A stretch of 22,994 nt of DNA, taken from the NCBI GenBank assembly GCA_041690535.1, contig JAWLHA010000066.1, forward strand, positions 1 to 22,994. Reading direction: 5' to 3'. The notes beneath the pieces were generated by a model. It saw only the letters and a list, made by a program, of their open reading frames with translations. It was not told where the DNA came from and ran no database searches. Position numbers and translations under genes: made by a program. Positions 12,147 to 19,824 of this stretch are shown here, piece after piece; within the stretch, counting starts at the first letter, position 1, and every line of letters starts with the position of its first letter. Source of the DNA: JAWLHA01 sp041690535 (GTDB lineage Bacteria; Pseudomonadota; Gammaproteobacteria; Thiohalomonadales; Thiohalomonadaceae).

Positions 12147-14395
12147 GAAGAGTGCACGCCCTGCTGCTGCTGTTGTCCGTCCTTTTTGCGTTCACCACTT
12201 ATGCCGAAGAGGAGCTGTTGGAGCCCGACCAGGCCTTCCGGCTCGAGGTCACCGCCCTTGATGCCGAGACGCTCCGGGCGGAGTGGACGGTGGCCGACGG
12301 GTACTACCTCTACCGGAGCAAATTCCAGTTCCGCTCCGACACCCCGGGGATCGAATTCGGCACACCGCGCTTTCCCGCAGGGAAGATCAAGAACGACGAG
12401 TTCTTCGGGGAGGTGGAGATCTACCATGGCCGCGTCAGTGTCGAACTGCCGGTGGTCCGTGGCAACACCGCCGCCGCCATGACCCTGAAGCTCACCACCA
12501 CCTCCCAGGGCTGCGCCGAACAGGGGGTCTGCTACCCGCCTCACCGTCAAAGCCGGGAAGTTGCGTTGCCCGCGTCGGCAAAGAAGACCTCTGCCAGCCC
12601 GCGCAGTGCCCTGCTGGGCGGGCTCTTCGGGGGGGGCGAGGAGGAGGTGCTCGATCCGGAGCAGGCTTTCCGTTTCGATACCGAGGTGGTCGATGCCGGC
12701 ACGATCGTGGCCCGCTGGCAGATCGCCCCGGCTCACTACCTCTACAAGGACAAGTTCAAGTTCGAACTGCTGGACGCGGCCGGGGTGCAGCTCGGCGCCG
12801 TGAGCCTGCCCGAGGGTGAGGAGAAGGAGGACGAGTTCTTCGGCCGCATTCGCGTCTTCCACGACCAGGTGGAGGCCCGCCTGGCCCTGCAGCGCGAGGA
12901 CGGTGCCGCGCGCAAGATCACCCTCCGGGTGAGCTATCAAGGCTGCGCCGAGGCGGGGATCTGCTATCCCCCAATGAAGAAGGAGAGCGTGCTGAGCCTG
13001 CCGGCCGGCAGCGCAACGGCCATCCCGACGGGGGGGGCCGGGACGAGCACCGCGGTAGCGTCCACGGTCACCCCTTCTCTCTCGGAGCAGGACACCCTCG
13101 CCCTCTCCCTCGCCAGCGGCGATACCCTGGTGACCATCCTCACCTTCTTCGGACTGGGCCTGCTGCTCGCCTTCACCCCATGCGTCTTCCCCATGATCCC
13201 CATTCTCTCCAGCATCATCGTGGGCCAGGGCGAAGGGCTCACCACCCGCAGGGCCTTCACCCTCTCCGCCGTCTATGTGATTGCCATGGCACTCACCTAC
13301 ACGGTGGCCGGAGTGATCGCGGGGCTGTTCGGCGCCAACCTGCAGGCCACCTTCCAGAACCCCTGGATCCTGGGGAGCTTCAGCTTGGTCTTCGTGCTGC
13401 TGGCGCTCTCCATGTTCGGCTTCTATGAATTGCAGCTGCCCTCGGCCCTGCAGAGCCGACTGGCCACCTTGAGCAATCGCCAGCAGAGTGGCTCGGTGGC
13501 GGGCGTGGCGATCATGGGGCTGCTCTCGGCCCTCATTGTCGGTCCCTGCGTGGCCCCGCCGCTGATGGGGGCACTGATCTATATCGGGCAGACCGGCGAT
13601 CCCTGGCTGGGTGGCTCTGCCCTGTTTGCCCTCAGTCTCGGCATGGGGGCGCCGCTGCTGGCCATCGGCACCTCCGCCGGTAAGCTGCTTCCCCGCGCCG
13701 GCGGCTGGATGAACGCAGTCAAGGGCGTCTTCGGGGTGATGTTGCTGGCGGTGGCCGTCTGGATGCTTGAGCGCATTCTACCCGGCGGGGTGGTGATGGT
13801 ACTGTGGGCCCTGCTGCTGGTGGTGCCGGCCATCTACATGGGGGCGCTGGAACCTGTGGCCCAAGGGAGCTCCGGCTGGAAAAAGCTTTGGAAAGGGCTG
13901 GGGCTGATGATGCTGATCCACGGTGGCCTGCTGCTCATTGGTGCCGCCGGGGGCAGCACCGACCCGCTCCAGCCCCTCAGGGGTTTTGGCCTCTCGGCCG
14001 CTGGAGGCAGTGCGGCCCTGCCCGCCCATCTGGAGTTCAAGACCATCAAGACCAGTGCGGATCTGGATCGGGAGCTCGCGGCCGCAGGCGCCCAGGGCAA
14101 ACCGGTCATGCTCGACTTCTACGCCGACTGGTGTGTCTCCTGCAAGGAGCTGGAGAAGTACACCTTCTCCGATCCCCAGGTGCAGCGCGCCCTGACCGGC
14201 ACCGTCCTGCTCCAGGCTGACGTGACCGCCAACGATGAGGCCGACCAGGTGCTGCTCAAGCGCTTCGGCCTGATCGGTCCGCCGGCCGTCCTGTTCTTCG
14301 GCAGCGATGGTGCTGAACGCTCCCCCTACCGGCTCATTGGGTACCTGGAGGCGGTGAAGTTCGAGGAGCGCGCCCGTCAGGCCTTAGGGTCGTAA
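12143..14395 (+). CDS. dsbD: Thiol:disulfide interchange protein DsbD with duplicated N-terminal domain
   Basis: DsbD carries electrons from cytoplasmic thioredoxin across the inner membrane to periplasmic partners such as DsbC and CcmG. A signal peptide ends near TYA-EE (about 21). Two alpha domains then follow in tandem, at about 22-150 and 170-295. Each has the YYLY/HYLY and DEFFG motifs and its own cysteine pair, Cys124/Cys130 and Cys268/Cys274, in QGCAxxGxCYPP. The membrane domain (about 320-610) holds the redox pair Cys347 (FTPCVFP) and Cys469 (VGPCVAPP). The C-terminal thioredoxin domain has CVSC at 664-667. Usual length is near 570-600 aa; the 750 aa here is explained by the extra domain. 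Two runs of eight Gs encode linkers. It overlaps cutA and precedes a TlpA-like gene. Confidence 0.96.
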   Translation: MRRVHALLLLLSVLFAFTTYAEEELLEPDQAFRLEVTALDAETLRAEWTVADGYYLYRSKFQFRSDTPGIEFGTPRFPAGKIKNDEFFGEVEIYHGRVSVELPVVRGNTAAAMTLKLTTTSQGCAEQGVCYPPHRQSREVALPASAKKTSASPRSALLGGLFGGGEEEVLDPEQAFRFDTEVVDAGTIVARWQIAPAHYLYKDKFKFELLDAAGVQLGAVSLPEGEEKEDEFFGRIRVFHDQVEARLALQREDGAARKITLRVSYQGCAEAGICYPPMKKESVLSLPAGSATAIPTGGAGTSTAVASTVTPSLSEQDTLALSLASGDTLVTILTFFGLGLLLAFTPCVFPMIPILSSIIVGQGEGLTTRRAFTLSAVYVIAMALTYTVAGVIAGLFGANLQATFQNPWILGSFSLVFVLLALSMFGFYELQLPSALQSRLATLSNRQQSGSVAGVAIMGLLSALIVGPCVAPPLMGALIYIGQTGDPWLGGSALFALSLGMGAPLLAIGTSAGKLLPRAGGWMNAVKGVFGVMLLAVAVWMLERILPGGVVMVLWALLLVVPAIYMGALEPVAQGSSGWKKLWKGLGLMMLIHGGLLLIGAAGGSTDPLQPLRGFGLSAAGGSAALPAHLEFKTIKTSADLDRELAAAGAQGKPVMLDFYADWCVSCKELEKYTFSDPQVQRALTGTVLLQADVTANDEADQVLLKRFGLIGPPAVLFFGSDGAERSPYRLIGYLEAVKFEERARQALGS

Positions 14396-14415
14396 ACACA
14401 GACAAGGAGTCACCC

Positions 14416-14934
14416 ATGGCATTGATCCGTAACTTGGCGACCCTGCTGCTGGCCGCCGCCCTGGTCGGCTGCAGCGGGGGGGATGGCGGCGCCACGGCGG
14501 TCTCCACGGAACGCCAAACCGCCGAGGCGCTCCAGTTCAGTCTGCCGGACCTCGACGGCACCCCCCGCAATCTCGGCGAGTGGAGCGGCCGGGTGGTTCT
14601 GCTCAACTTCTGGGCGCCCTGGTGTCCTCCCTGCCGCAAGGAGATCCCTGCGTTGATGGAACTGCAGGCAAAATACGGTGAGCGGGGTCTGACCGTGGTG
14701 GGCGTGGCCGTGGACACCCATCAGAACACCCAGGACTATGCCGACAGCATGGCTATCGACTACCCCATCCTGGTGGGTGAGGAGCAGGGCATCGAGCTCG
14801 CCGGCGCTTTCGGCAATCACCTGGGGGCCTTGCCGTACTCCGTGGTCCTTGATCGTGGAGGGAAGGTCCAGACCAGTCACCGTGGTGAAATTTCCTTGGA
14901 ACAGGCGGAACAGGCGGTTGTTCCACACCTCTAA
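14416..14934 (+). CDS. TlpA/ResA-family thioredoxin-like lipoprotein
   Basis: This is a predicted periplasmic, membrane-anchored thiol-disulfide oxidoreductase of 172 aa. A short signal sequence ends in the lipobox LVGC, making Cys19 the lipid-bearing residue, followed by a Gly-rich linker. The redoxin domain (about 38-170) contains the active site WCPPC (Cys70 and Cys73) in LLNFWAPWCPPCRKEIP, the family form also seen in CcmG, ResA and TlpA, and a cis-proline region near ALPYSVV. A clear AGGAG ribosome site precedes the ATG. It starts 20 bases after dsbD, so DsbD is a plausible electron donor for it. The exact partner, such as cytochrome c maturation or another reducing pathway, cannot be told. 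Confidence 0.9.
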   Translation: MALIRNLATLLLAAALVGCSGGDGGATAVSTERQTAEALQFSLPDLDGTPRNLGEWSGRVVLLNFWAPWCPPCRKEIPALMELQAKYGERGLTVVGVAVDTHQNTQDYADSMAIDYPILVGEEQGIELAGAFGNHLGALPYSVVLDRGGKVQTSHRGEISLEQAEQAVVPHL

Positions 14935-14953
14935 CCGCATTTCTCACCAGGGA

Positions 14954-15139
14954 CGGCCTCACCCAGGGTGAGCGCATACTTACCCAAGAGCGACGTAAGT
15001 CCTTGAAAGCAGGTCGTCGGCCGCATGGACGCGGCCGTCGAGCGTACAGGGACGTATTCACAGCGTACCTGCTTTCAAGGACTTACGTCGCTCACAGCAC
15101 GCCAGTGACGTTAGTATGCGTTCACCCTGCGGCCTCACC
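14954..15139 (-). mobile_element. Miniature inverted-repeat element, copy C, with 10-bp duplication
   Basis: The element runs from 14964 to 15129 (166 bp) in the orientation opposite to copy A. Its ends are inverted: CAGGGTGAGCGCATACTTAC on the left and, read on the other strand, CAGGGTGAACGCATACTAAC on the right. It is flanked by a perfect direct repeat CGGCCTCACC at 14954-14963 and 15130-15139, a target-site duplication. Inside lies a perfect 27-bp inverted repeat (14988-15014 with 15067-15093), and within its loop a CGGCCGC/GCGGCCG hairpin (15018-15037). No transposase or credible reading frame is present. It sits between the TlpA-like gene and the aroQ promoter. Confidence 0.88.
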
Positions 15140-15241
15140 CCGCATCGCTCCGGTGCGGGCGCAAACTGTGAAACCGGTCACGATAGCAACTGACCCTATC
15201 TTGCGATGATCTGAGCGCAACTGCGGAGAACTGCCCGTTTA

Positions 15242-15270
15242 TGGACATGCCCGCGGCAATCGTGCACAAT
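15242..15270 (+). promoter_or_regulatory. Candidate sigma70 promoter for aroQ-accB-accC
   Basis: TGGACA (15242-15247) matches five of six -35 bases, and CACAAT (15265-15270) matches four of six -10 bases, with an ideal 17-base spacer. The pair GCCCGC (15249-15254) and GCGGGC (15271-15276) forms an inverted repeat around the -10 box and could be an operator or simply chance. The leader to aroQ would be about 70 bases. Confidence 0.5.
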
Positions 15271-15348
15271 GCGGGCCCAAAAACGGGTGATCTCTGTCCT
15301 GCGCAGAAGTCCCATCAACCCCCAAAAGAGCATCAGGAACCGACGCCG

Positions 15349-15795
15349 ATGGCCAAGCTGCTGGTTCTCAACGGCCCCAATCTCAATCTGCTCGGCATCC
15401 GGGAACCCGATCACTACGGTAAGGACACGCTGGGGAGCATCGATGCGCGCCTGAGACAGCGGACCGAAGCGGCCGGGCACACATTCGAGAGCTTTCAGAG
15501 CAACGCGGAACATGCCCTCGTCGAACGGGTCCATCAAGCCCGAGAGCAGGGGGTGGGGTTCATTATCATCAATCCGGCCGCGTTCACACATACCAGTGTG
15601 GCCCTGCGCGATGCGCTGGCCGCGGTGGCGATCCCCTTCATCGAGGTGCACCTGTCCAACGTGCACGCGCGGGAGCCGTTTCGCCGCCACTCCTATTTTT
15701 CGGACATCGCCGGCGGCGTGATCAGCGGCCTTGGGGCCGTTGGCTATGAGCTGGCCCTCGAGGCGGCGCTGCGCCGTCTCACCAAACAAGATTAA
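15349..15795 (+). CDS. aroQ: 3-Dehydroquinate dehydratase, type II
   Basis: AroQ removes water from 3-dehydroquinate to form 3-dehydroshikimate in the pathway to aromatic amino acids. The 148-aa protein is the normal size of the dodecameric type II enzyme. Its signature is LLVLNGPNLNLLGIREP, with catalytic Tyr23 in DHYG and catalytic His101 in FIEVHLSNVHAREPFRRHS; Asn75 in NPAAFTHTS is also in place. The start at 15349 gives the conserved N-terminus MAKLLVLNGP, whereas the upstream extension reads the promoter. It is followed 20 bases later by accB. The order aroQ-accB-accC is widespread in gammaproteobacteria. Confidence 0.97.
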   Translation: MAKLLVLNGPNLNLLGIREPDHYGKDTLGSIDARLRQRTEAAGHTFESFQSNAEHALVERVHQAREQGVGFIIINPAAFTHTSVALRDALAAVAIPFIEVHLSNVHAREPFRRHSYFSDIAGGVISGLGAVGYELALEAALRRLTKQD

Positions 15796-15815
15796 AAGAG
15801 ATAACGGGTAGAGCA

Positions 15816-16271
15816 ATGGATATTCGCAAGGTCAAGAAACTGATTGAGCTTCTGGAGGAGTCGGGGATCGCGGAGATCGAGATCCACGAGGGAGAGGAGT
15901 CCGTCAGGATCAGCCGTCACAGCCAGACGGCCATGCCCACGTTCATGGCACCGCCGCCGGTGTACCAGCAGGCCCCTGCGGCCGCCCCTGCTCCGGCCGT
16001 AGGTGCTGCGGCGCCCGCTGCCGAGGAGAAGATCGCCGGTCACGTGGTCACCTCCCCCATCGTCGGCACCTTCTACCGGGCCTCCTCGCCCGGATCGAAG
16101 GCGTTCGTGGAGGTTGGCCAGTCGGTGAAGGTGGGCGATACCCTCTGCATCATCGAAGCGATGAAGATCATGAACCAGATCGAGGCCGACAAGGCCGGCG
16201 TGGTCAAAGCCGTTCTCGTGGAGAACGGCCAGCCCGTGGAATTCGATCAGCCGCTTGTGGTCATCGACTGA
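15816..16271 (+). CDS. accB: Biotin carboxyl carrier protein of acetyl-CoA carboxylase
   Basis: AccB carries the biotin that AccC carboxylates and the carboxyltransferase AccAD uses to make malonyl-CoA for fatty acid synthesis. The 151-aa protein has a short N-terminal region (1-40), a Pro/Ala-rich flexible linker (about 41-72) and a biotinyl domain (75-151). The biotin attachment site is Lys117 in EAMKIMN. The usual thumb segment is seen near SPGSKAFVEVGQ. It lies between aroQ and accC and ends 28 bases before the accC start, so AccB and AccC would be made together. In E. coli AccB represses its own operon; whether that holds here is unknown. Confidence 0.98.
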   Translation: MDIRKVKKLIELLEESGIAEIEIHEGEESVRISRHSQTAMPTFMAPPPVYQQAPAAAPAPAVGAAAPAAEEKIAGHVVTSPIVGTFYRASSPGSKAFVEVGQSVKVGDTLCIIEAMKIMNQIEADKAGVVKAVLVENGQPVEFDQPLVVID

Positions 16272-16299
16272 GCCACCCACGCGAACGACAGCTGAGCCC

Positions 16300-17640
16300 A
16301 TGTTTGAGAAGATAGTCATTGCCAATCGGGGCGAAATCGCCCTGCGCGTGCTGCGCGCCTGCCGCGAGCTGGGGATCAAGACGGTGGCGGTCCACTCCAC
16401 CGCCGACCGGGACCTCAAGCACGTCCGCCTTGCCGACGAGTCGGTGTGCATCGGCCCGCCGCCCTCCGGCGAGAGTTACCTCAACATCCCGGCCATCATC
16501 AGCGCCGCCGAGGTCTCCGATGCGACCGCTATCCATCCCGGTTACGGTTTTCTCTCCGAGAACGCCGATTTCGCCGAGCGGGTGGAACAGAGCGGGTTCG
16601 TCTTCATCGGTCCCCGTCCGGATACCATTCGCCTCATGGGTGACAAGGTCTCGGCCATCCGGGCCATGAAGGAGACGGGCGTGCCCTGCGTGCCCGGCTC
16701 CGACGGCCCCCTGGGCGACGACCCCGACGAGAACCTGCGCATGGCCCGTCAGATCGGCTATCCGGTGATCATCAAGGCGGCCGGCGGCGGCGGGGGCCGC
16801 GGCATGCGGGTGGTCCATGCCGAGGCGGCCCTGCTCAATGCCATCTCCCTCACCCGCGCCGAGGCCGCCTCCGCCTTCGGCAACAGCATGGTCTACATGG
16901 AGAAGTTCCTGGAAAACCCGCGACATGTGGAGATTCAGGTGCTGGCTGACGAGCACGGCAATGCCATTCACCTGGGCGAGCGCGACTGCTCCATGCAGCG
17001 GCGCCACCAGAAGGTGATCGAAGAGGCCCCTGCCCCGGGGATCTCCGAGGAACTGCGCAATGAAATCGGCGGCCGCTGTGCCCGCGCCTGCCAGGACATC
17101 GGCTACCGCGGCGCCGGGACGTTCGAGTTCCTTTACGAGAACGGCGAGTTCTACTTCATCGAGATGAACACCCGCGTGCAGGTGGAGCATCCGGTGACCG
17201 AACTGGTCACCGGCGTGGACATCGTCAAGGAGCAGATCCGCATCGCCGCCGGCGAACCGCTCGCCTACCGGCAGGAGGACATCGTTCTGCGCGGCCACGC
17301 CATCGAGTGCCGCATCAATGCGGAGGACCCGGCCTCGTTCATGCCCTCCCCCGGGACCATCAACGCCCTTCACTTCGCCGGTGGCCCCGGTATCCGGGTG
17401 GACTCCCACATCTACAACGGTTACAAGGTACCGCCCCACTATGACTCGATGATCGGCAAGCTCATCGCCCACGGCGACAGCCGGGAGACGGCCCTGGCCC
17501 GCATGCGAACCGCCCTCAGCGAGATGATCATCGAGGGGATCAAGACCAACATCCCGCTCCATCAGGAGTTGCTGAAGGATTGTGGCTTCCAGGCGGGCGG
17601 GACAAACATCCACTATTTGGAGAAAAAGCTCGGAATGTAG
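16300..17640 (+). CDS. accC: Biotin carboxylase subunit of acetyl-CoA carboxylase
   Basis: AccC uses ATP and bicarbonate to carboxylate the biotin on AccB, the first half of the acetyl-CoA carboxylase reaction. At 446 aa it is the same size as E. coli AccC (449). Three parts are seen: the N-terminal pre-ATP-grasp domain starting MFEKIVIANRGEIALRVLRA, the ATP-grasp domain with the glycine-rich loop KAAGGGGGRGMRVV near 158-171, and the catalytic segment IEMNTRVQVEHPVTE near 287-301. The start at 16300 gives the conserved N-terminus; an extension to 16255 would overlap accB and is not conserved. It follows accB closely. Confidence 0.98.
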   Translation: MFEKIVIANRGEIALRVLRACRELGIKTVAVHSTADRDLKHVRLADESVCIGPPPSGESYLNIPAIISAAEVSDATAIHPGYGFLSENADFAERVEQSGFVFIGPRPDTIRLMGDKVSAIRAMKETGVPCVPGSDGPLGDDPDENLRMARQIGYPVIIKAAGGGGGRGMRVVHAEAALLNAISLTRAEAASAFGNSMVYMEKFLENPRHVEIQVLADEHGNAIHLGERDCSMQRRHQKVIEEAPAPGISEELRNEIGGRCARACQDIGYRGAGTFEFLYENGEFYFIEMNTRVQVEHPVTELVTGVDIVKEQIRIAAGEPLAYRQEDIVLRGHAIECRINAEDPASFMPSPGTINALHFAGGPGIRVDSHIYNGYKVPPHYDSMIGKLIAHGDSRETALARMRTALSEMIIEGIKTNIPLHQELLKDCGFQAGGTNIHYLEKKLGM

Positions 17641-17761
17641 CCCCCGTGTTTTCATCCGCCCCGAGGCGAAAGCCGCGGGTGACCTTTCCGGACCGAAATT
17701 CCCTGACGGAGGCAGGCCCCGGACTGCCTCTCCCTTCACAGCAACGGTACAGACCGCCTCC

Positions 17762-18640
17762 ATGCCCTGGATCCAACTCATCCTCCAATCCGATGCCGAG
17801 GGCGCACCCCGCCTTTCGGAACTGCTCAGCGACTGTGGCGCCGCGGCAGTCACCCTCCAGGACTCGGCCGACCAACCCCTCTACGAGCCTCCCCCCGGCG
17901 CGACTCCCCTTTGGAACCGCACCCGGGTCGTGGGGCTGTTTCCGGCCGAGACCGATGCCGAGGCGGTGATGGGGGCAGTCGCGGCGGCCATTGCCCCCGC
18001 CCCCGTGCCGCCCTGGCGCGCCGAGGCACTGGAGGACAAGGACTGGAGCCGCGCCTGGATGGACGAATTCAAGCCCATGCGTTTCGGCGAGCGGCTGTGG
18101 ATTGTGCCCAGCTGGCACGCCGCGCCTGATCCGAACGGGGTCAACCTCCTGCTCGATCCGGGGCTGGCCTTCGGCACCGGTACCCATCCGACCACCAGGC
18201 TCTGCCTGGAGTGGCTCGACGCCCATCCGACCGCCGGGTTCACCGTGGTCGATTACGGTTGCGGCTCCGGGGTGCTTGGCGTGGCTGCCGCGCTGCTGGG
18301 TGCCTCACGGGTGATCGCCGTCGACAATGACCCCCAGGCCCTGCTGGCCACCCGGGACAATGCGGGTCGCAACGGGGTCTCCGAAGTCATCGCCACCTTC
18401 GGCCCGGAGCAGCTTCCCGAGCTGCAGGCCGATGTGGTTCTGGCCAATATCCTGGCGAAACCGTTGGTTGTCCTCGCCGAACGGATCGGAGCCCTGGTAC
18501 GGCCCGGAGGCGCCCTGGTCCTCTCCGGCATTCTGCCCGAACAGGCCGAAGAGGTTGCCGCCGCGTATCTGCCGAGGTTTGACATGGCACCAGCGGTCGA
18601 GTCGGACGGGTGGGTTCGCTTGGAAGGGGTGCGCAAATAG
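17762..18640 (+). CDS. prmA: Ribosomal protein L11 methyltransferase
   Basis: PrmA trimethylates several amino groups of ribosomal protein L11 using S-adenosylmethionine. The 292-aa protein has the small N-terminal substrate-recognition domain (about 1-55, starting MPWIQLILQSD). A linker with the conserved DWSRAWMDEFKPMRFGERLW follows. The SAM-binding domain contains FGTGTHPTTRLCLEWL, the motif I loop VVDYGCGSGVLGVAA, VIAVDNDPQAL and the catalytic-region VLANILAKPL. The start at 17762 matches the family N-terminus; 17582 would overlap accC. It comes 121 bp after accC, the normal neighbour. Confidence 0.96.
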   Translation: MPWIQLILQSDAEGAPRLSELLSDCGAAAVTLQDSADQPLYEPPPGATPLWNRTRVVGLFPAETDAEAVMGAVAAAIAPAPVPPWRAEALEDKDWSRAWMDEFKPMRFGERLWIVPSWHAAPDPNGVNLLLDPGLAFGTGTHPTTRLCLEWLDAHPTAGFTVVDYGCGSGVLGVAAALLGASRVIAVDNDPQALLATRDNAGRNGVSEVIATFGPEQLPELQADVVLANILAKPLVVLAERIGALVRPGGALVLSGILPEQAEEVAAAYLPRFDMAPAVESDGWVRLEGVRK

Positions 18641-18716
18641 GTTAACGTCACCGGCTGGCTGGTGAGCTTGTACGCCCCGTGCAAGCGCCAGAACCGATTG
18701 CCCCGGCAAGCTCGAC

Positions 18717-19748
18717 ATGTACACCCAATGCCCCGAATGCCAGACCATCTTTCGTGTCAACGCCGAGCAGCTGAAGGCGGCTCAAGGGCGCGTGCGCTGT
18801 GGGCAGTGCCTCGGGGCCTTCGACGCGCTCTCTCACCTGGTCGATCACATCCCTTCGGTCTCGGCTGAGCCGGAGCAGCTTCCTCCATTCGCCCCACCGG
18901 ATGTGGACACCCTCCGGGGACTGCGCGCCGCCCAAACGCAGACCCGCCCCCCCGGGGGGCGGGCTGCGGCGTACCCGACCGCCCCCGCTCAGGGGGAGGA
19001 GGCACGGACGGCGCCCCAAGCCTCCCCCACACCGGCGCCTGCGCCAACACGCCATGGGACGAGCGGCGATCGCCGGTTATCCGGTGAGCAATCCTGGGGC
19101 AGGCAGACGGAAGCGCCCGGGCAAGCGGTGCGCTCGAAGAGACCGCCCGAAATCCCGCGGCCGGCCAGGAGGAGCGCGGAGGCGGTGCCAACCCTCCCTT
19201 CCGATTTGCAGGGAGCGGCGGGGCGATCCGACGGCGGCTACGTCCTTCCCCCGGATCTGGAGGCCATCCCGCGGCGTCGCCGCTTCGTGGGCACCGTCGG
19301 ATGGGGCCTCGGCATGGTGGCCTTGACCGGGCTGTTGGCCGCGCAATACGCCTATCACAACCGAACGAGCCTCTCTGCCGAGCCTGAGTGGCGCCCCTGG
19401 CTCGAACGGTTGTGTGCCGTCGCGCAGTGCGAACTGCCGCCCCGCCGAGCCCCGGAAGCCATCGGCATGCTCGACCGGACGGTCCAGTCGCACCCCCGCT
19501 ACCGGGGCGCCCTCCTCATCACCGCCACCCTGGTGAACCGGGCAGATTTTCCTCAGCCCTATCCCCGGGTCGAGATTGTGATGTCGGACCTGAACCAGCA
19601 ACTGGTGGCCCGACGGACATTCGACCCCGAGCAATATCTCGCCGGGGCGCCGCCGGGCCGTTTCCCGGCGGGCGGCGAGGCACACCTCATGCTCGAGGTC
19701 ACCGATCCCGGAAACGCCGCCGTCGGCTTCGAATTCAACTTTCTTTGA
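18717..19748 (+). CDS. Zinc-ribbon membrane protein with DUF3426 domain
   Basis: This 343-aa protein begins with a zinc ribbon of the MJ0042 type: CPEC (Cys5 and Cys8) and CGQC (Cys28 and Cys31) in MYTQCPECQTIFRV...RVRCGQC. A long Pro/Arg-rich low-complexity region (about 45-185) follows, then one membrane helix (about 190-212) and a C-terminal DUF3426 domain (about 225-343) with RGALLITATLVNRADFPQPYP. The layout suggests a cytoplasmic zinc finger and a periplasmic C-terminal domain. It regularly lies between prmA and dusB in gammaproteobacteria, as here, but its function is unknown to me. No clear ribosome site was seen, so the start rests on the conserved MYTQCPxC. Confidence 0.88.
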   Translation: MYTQCPECQTIFRVNAEQLKAAQGRVRCGQCLGAFDALSHLVDHIPSVSAEPEQLPPFAPPDVDTLRGLRAAQTQTRPPGGRAAAYPTAPAQGEEARTAPQASPTPAPAPTRHGTSGDRRLSGEQSWGRQTEAPGQAVRSKRPPEIPRPARRSAEAVPTLPSDLQGAAGRSDGGYVLPPDLEAIPRRRRFVGTVGWGLGMVALTGLLAAQYAYHNRTSLSAEPEWRPWLERLCAVAQCELPPRRAPEAIGMLDRTVQSHPRYRGALLITATLVNRADFPQPYPRVEIVMSDLNQQLVARRTFDPEQYLAGAPPGRFPAGGEAHLMLEVTDPGNAAVGFEFNFL

Positions 19749-19779
19749 TGGCGGAGCCTTTATGCCGCCCGCCTGAGAC

Positions 19780-19819
19780 GGTATCATTGCCGGTCCCTTT
19801 TCGCGGACCCTGTGATACC
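19780..19819 (+). other. Hairpin just before the dusB start codon
   Basis: GGTATCA (19780-19786) pairs perfectly with TGATACC (19813-19819), and inside them GGTCC (19792-19796) pairs with GGACC (19805-19809). The structure ends five bases before the dusB ATG at 19825. It occupies the place where a ribosome site should be, and no Shine-Dalgarno sequence is obvious there. It might limit dusB translation or mark the end of the upstream message; there is no T-tract. Confidence 0.5.
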
Positions 19820-19824
19820 GAAGC

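Larger units (their letters stand above)
14935..15348. other. Gene-free region between TlpA-like gene and aroQ
   Basis: No gene is visible. The region holds element C with its flanking duplications (14954-15139), and a candidate promoter at 15242-15270. The rest, 15140-15241, shows nothing clear. Short reading frames crossing it run through the element and are not credible genes. Confidence 0.65.

Noticed and set aside
15003..15209. A 68-aa plus-strand frame inside and beyond element C
   Set aside because: It starts in the inner inverted repeat of the element and ends in unrelated sequence; no start signal or conserved motif.
16261..17853. A 530-aa minus-strand frame opposite accC
   Set aside because: It is antisense to accC and runs into prmA; no domain or ribosome site supports it.
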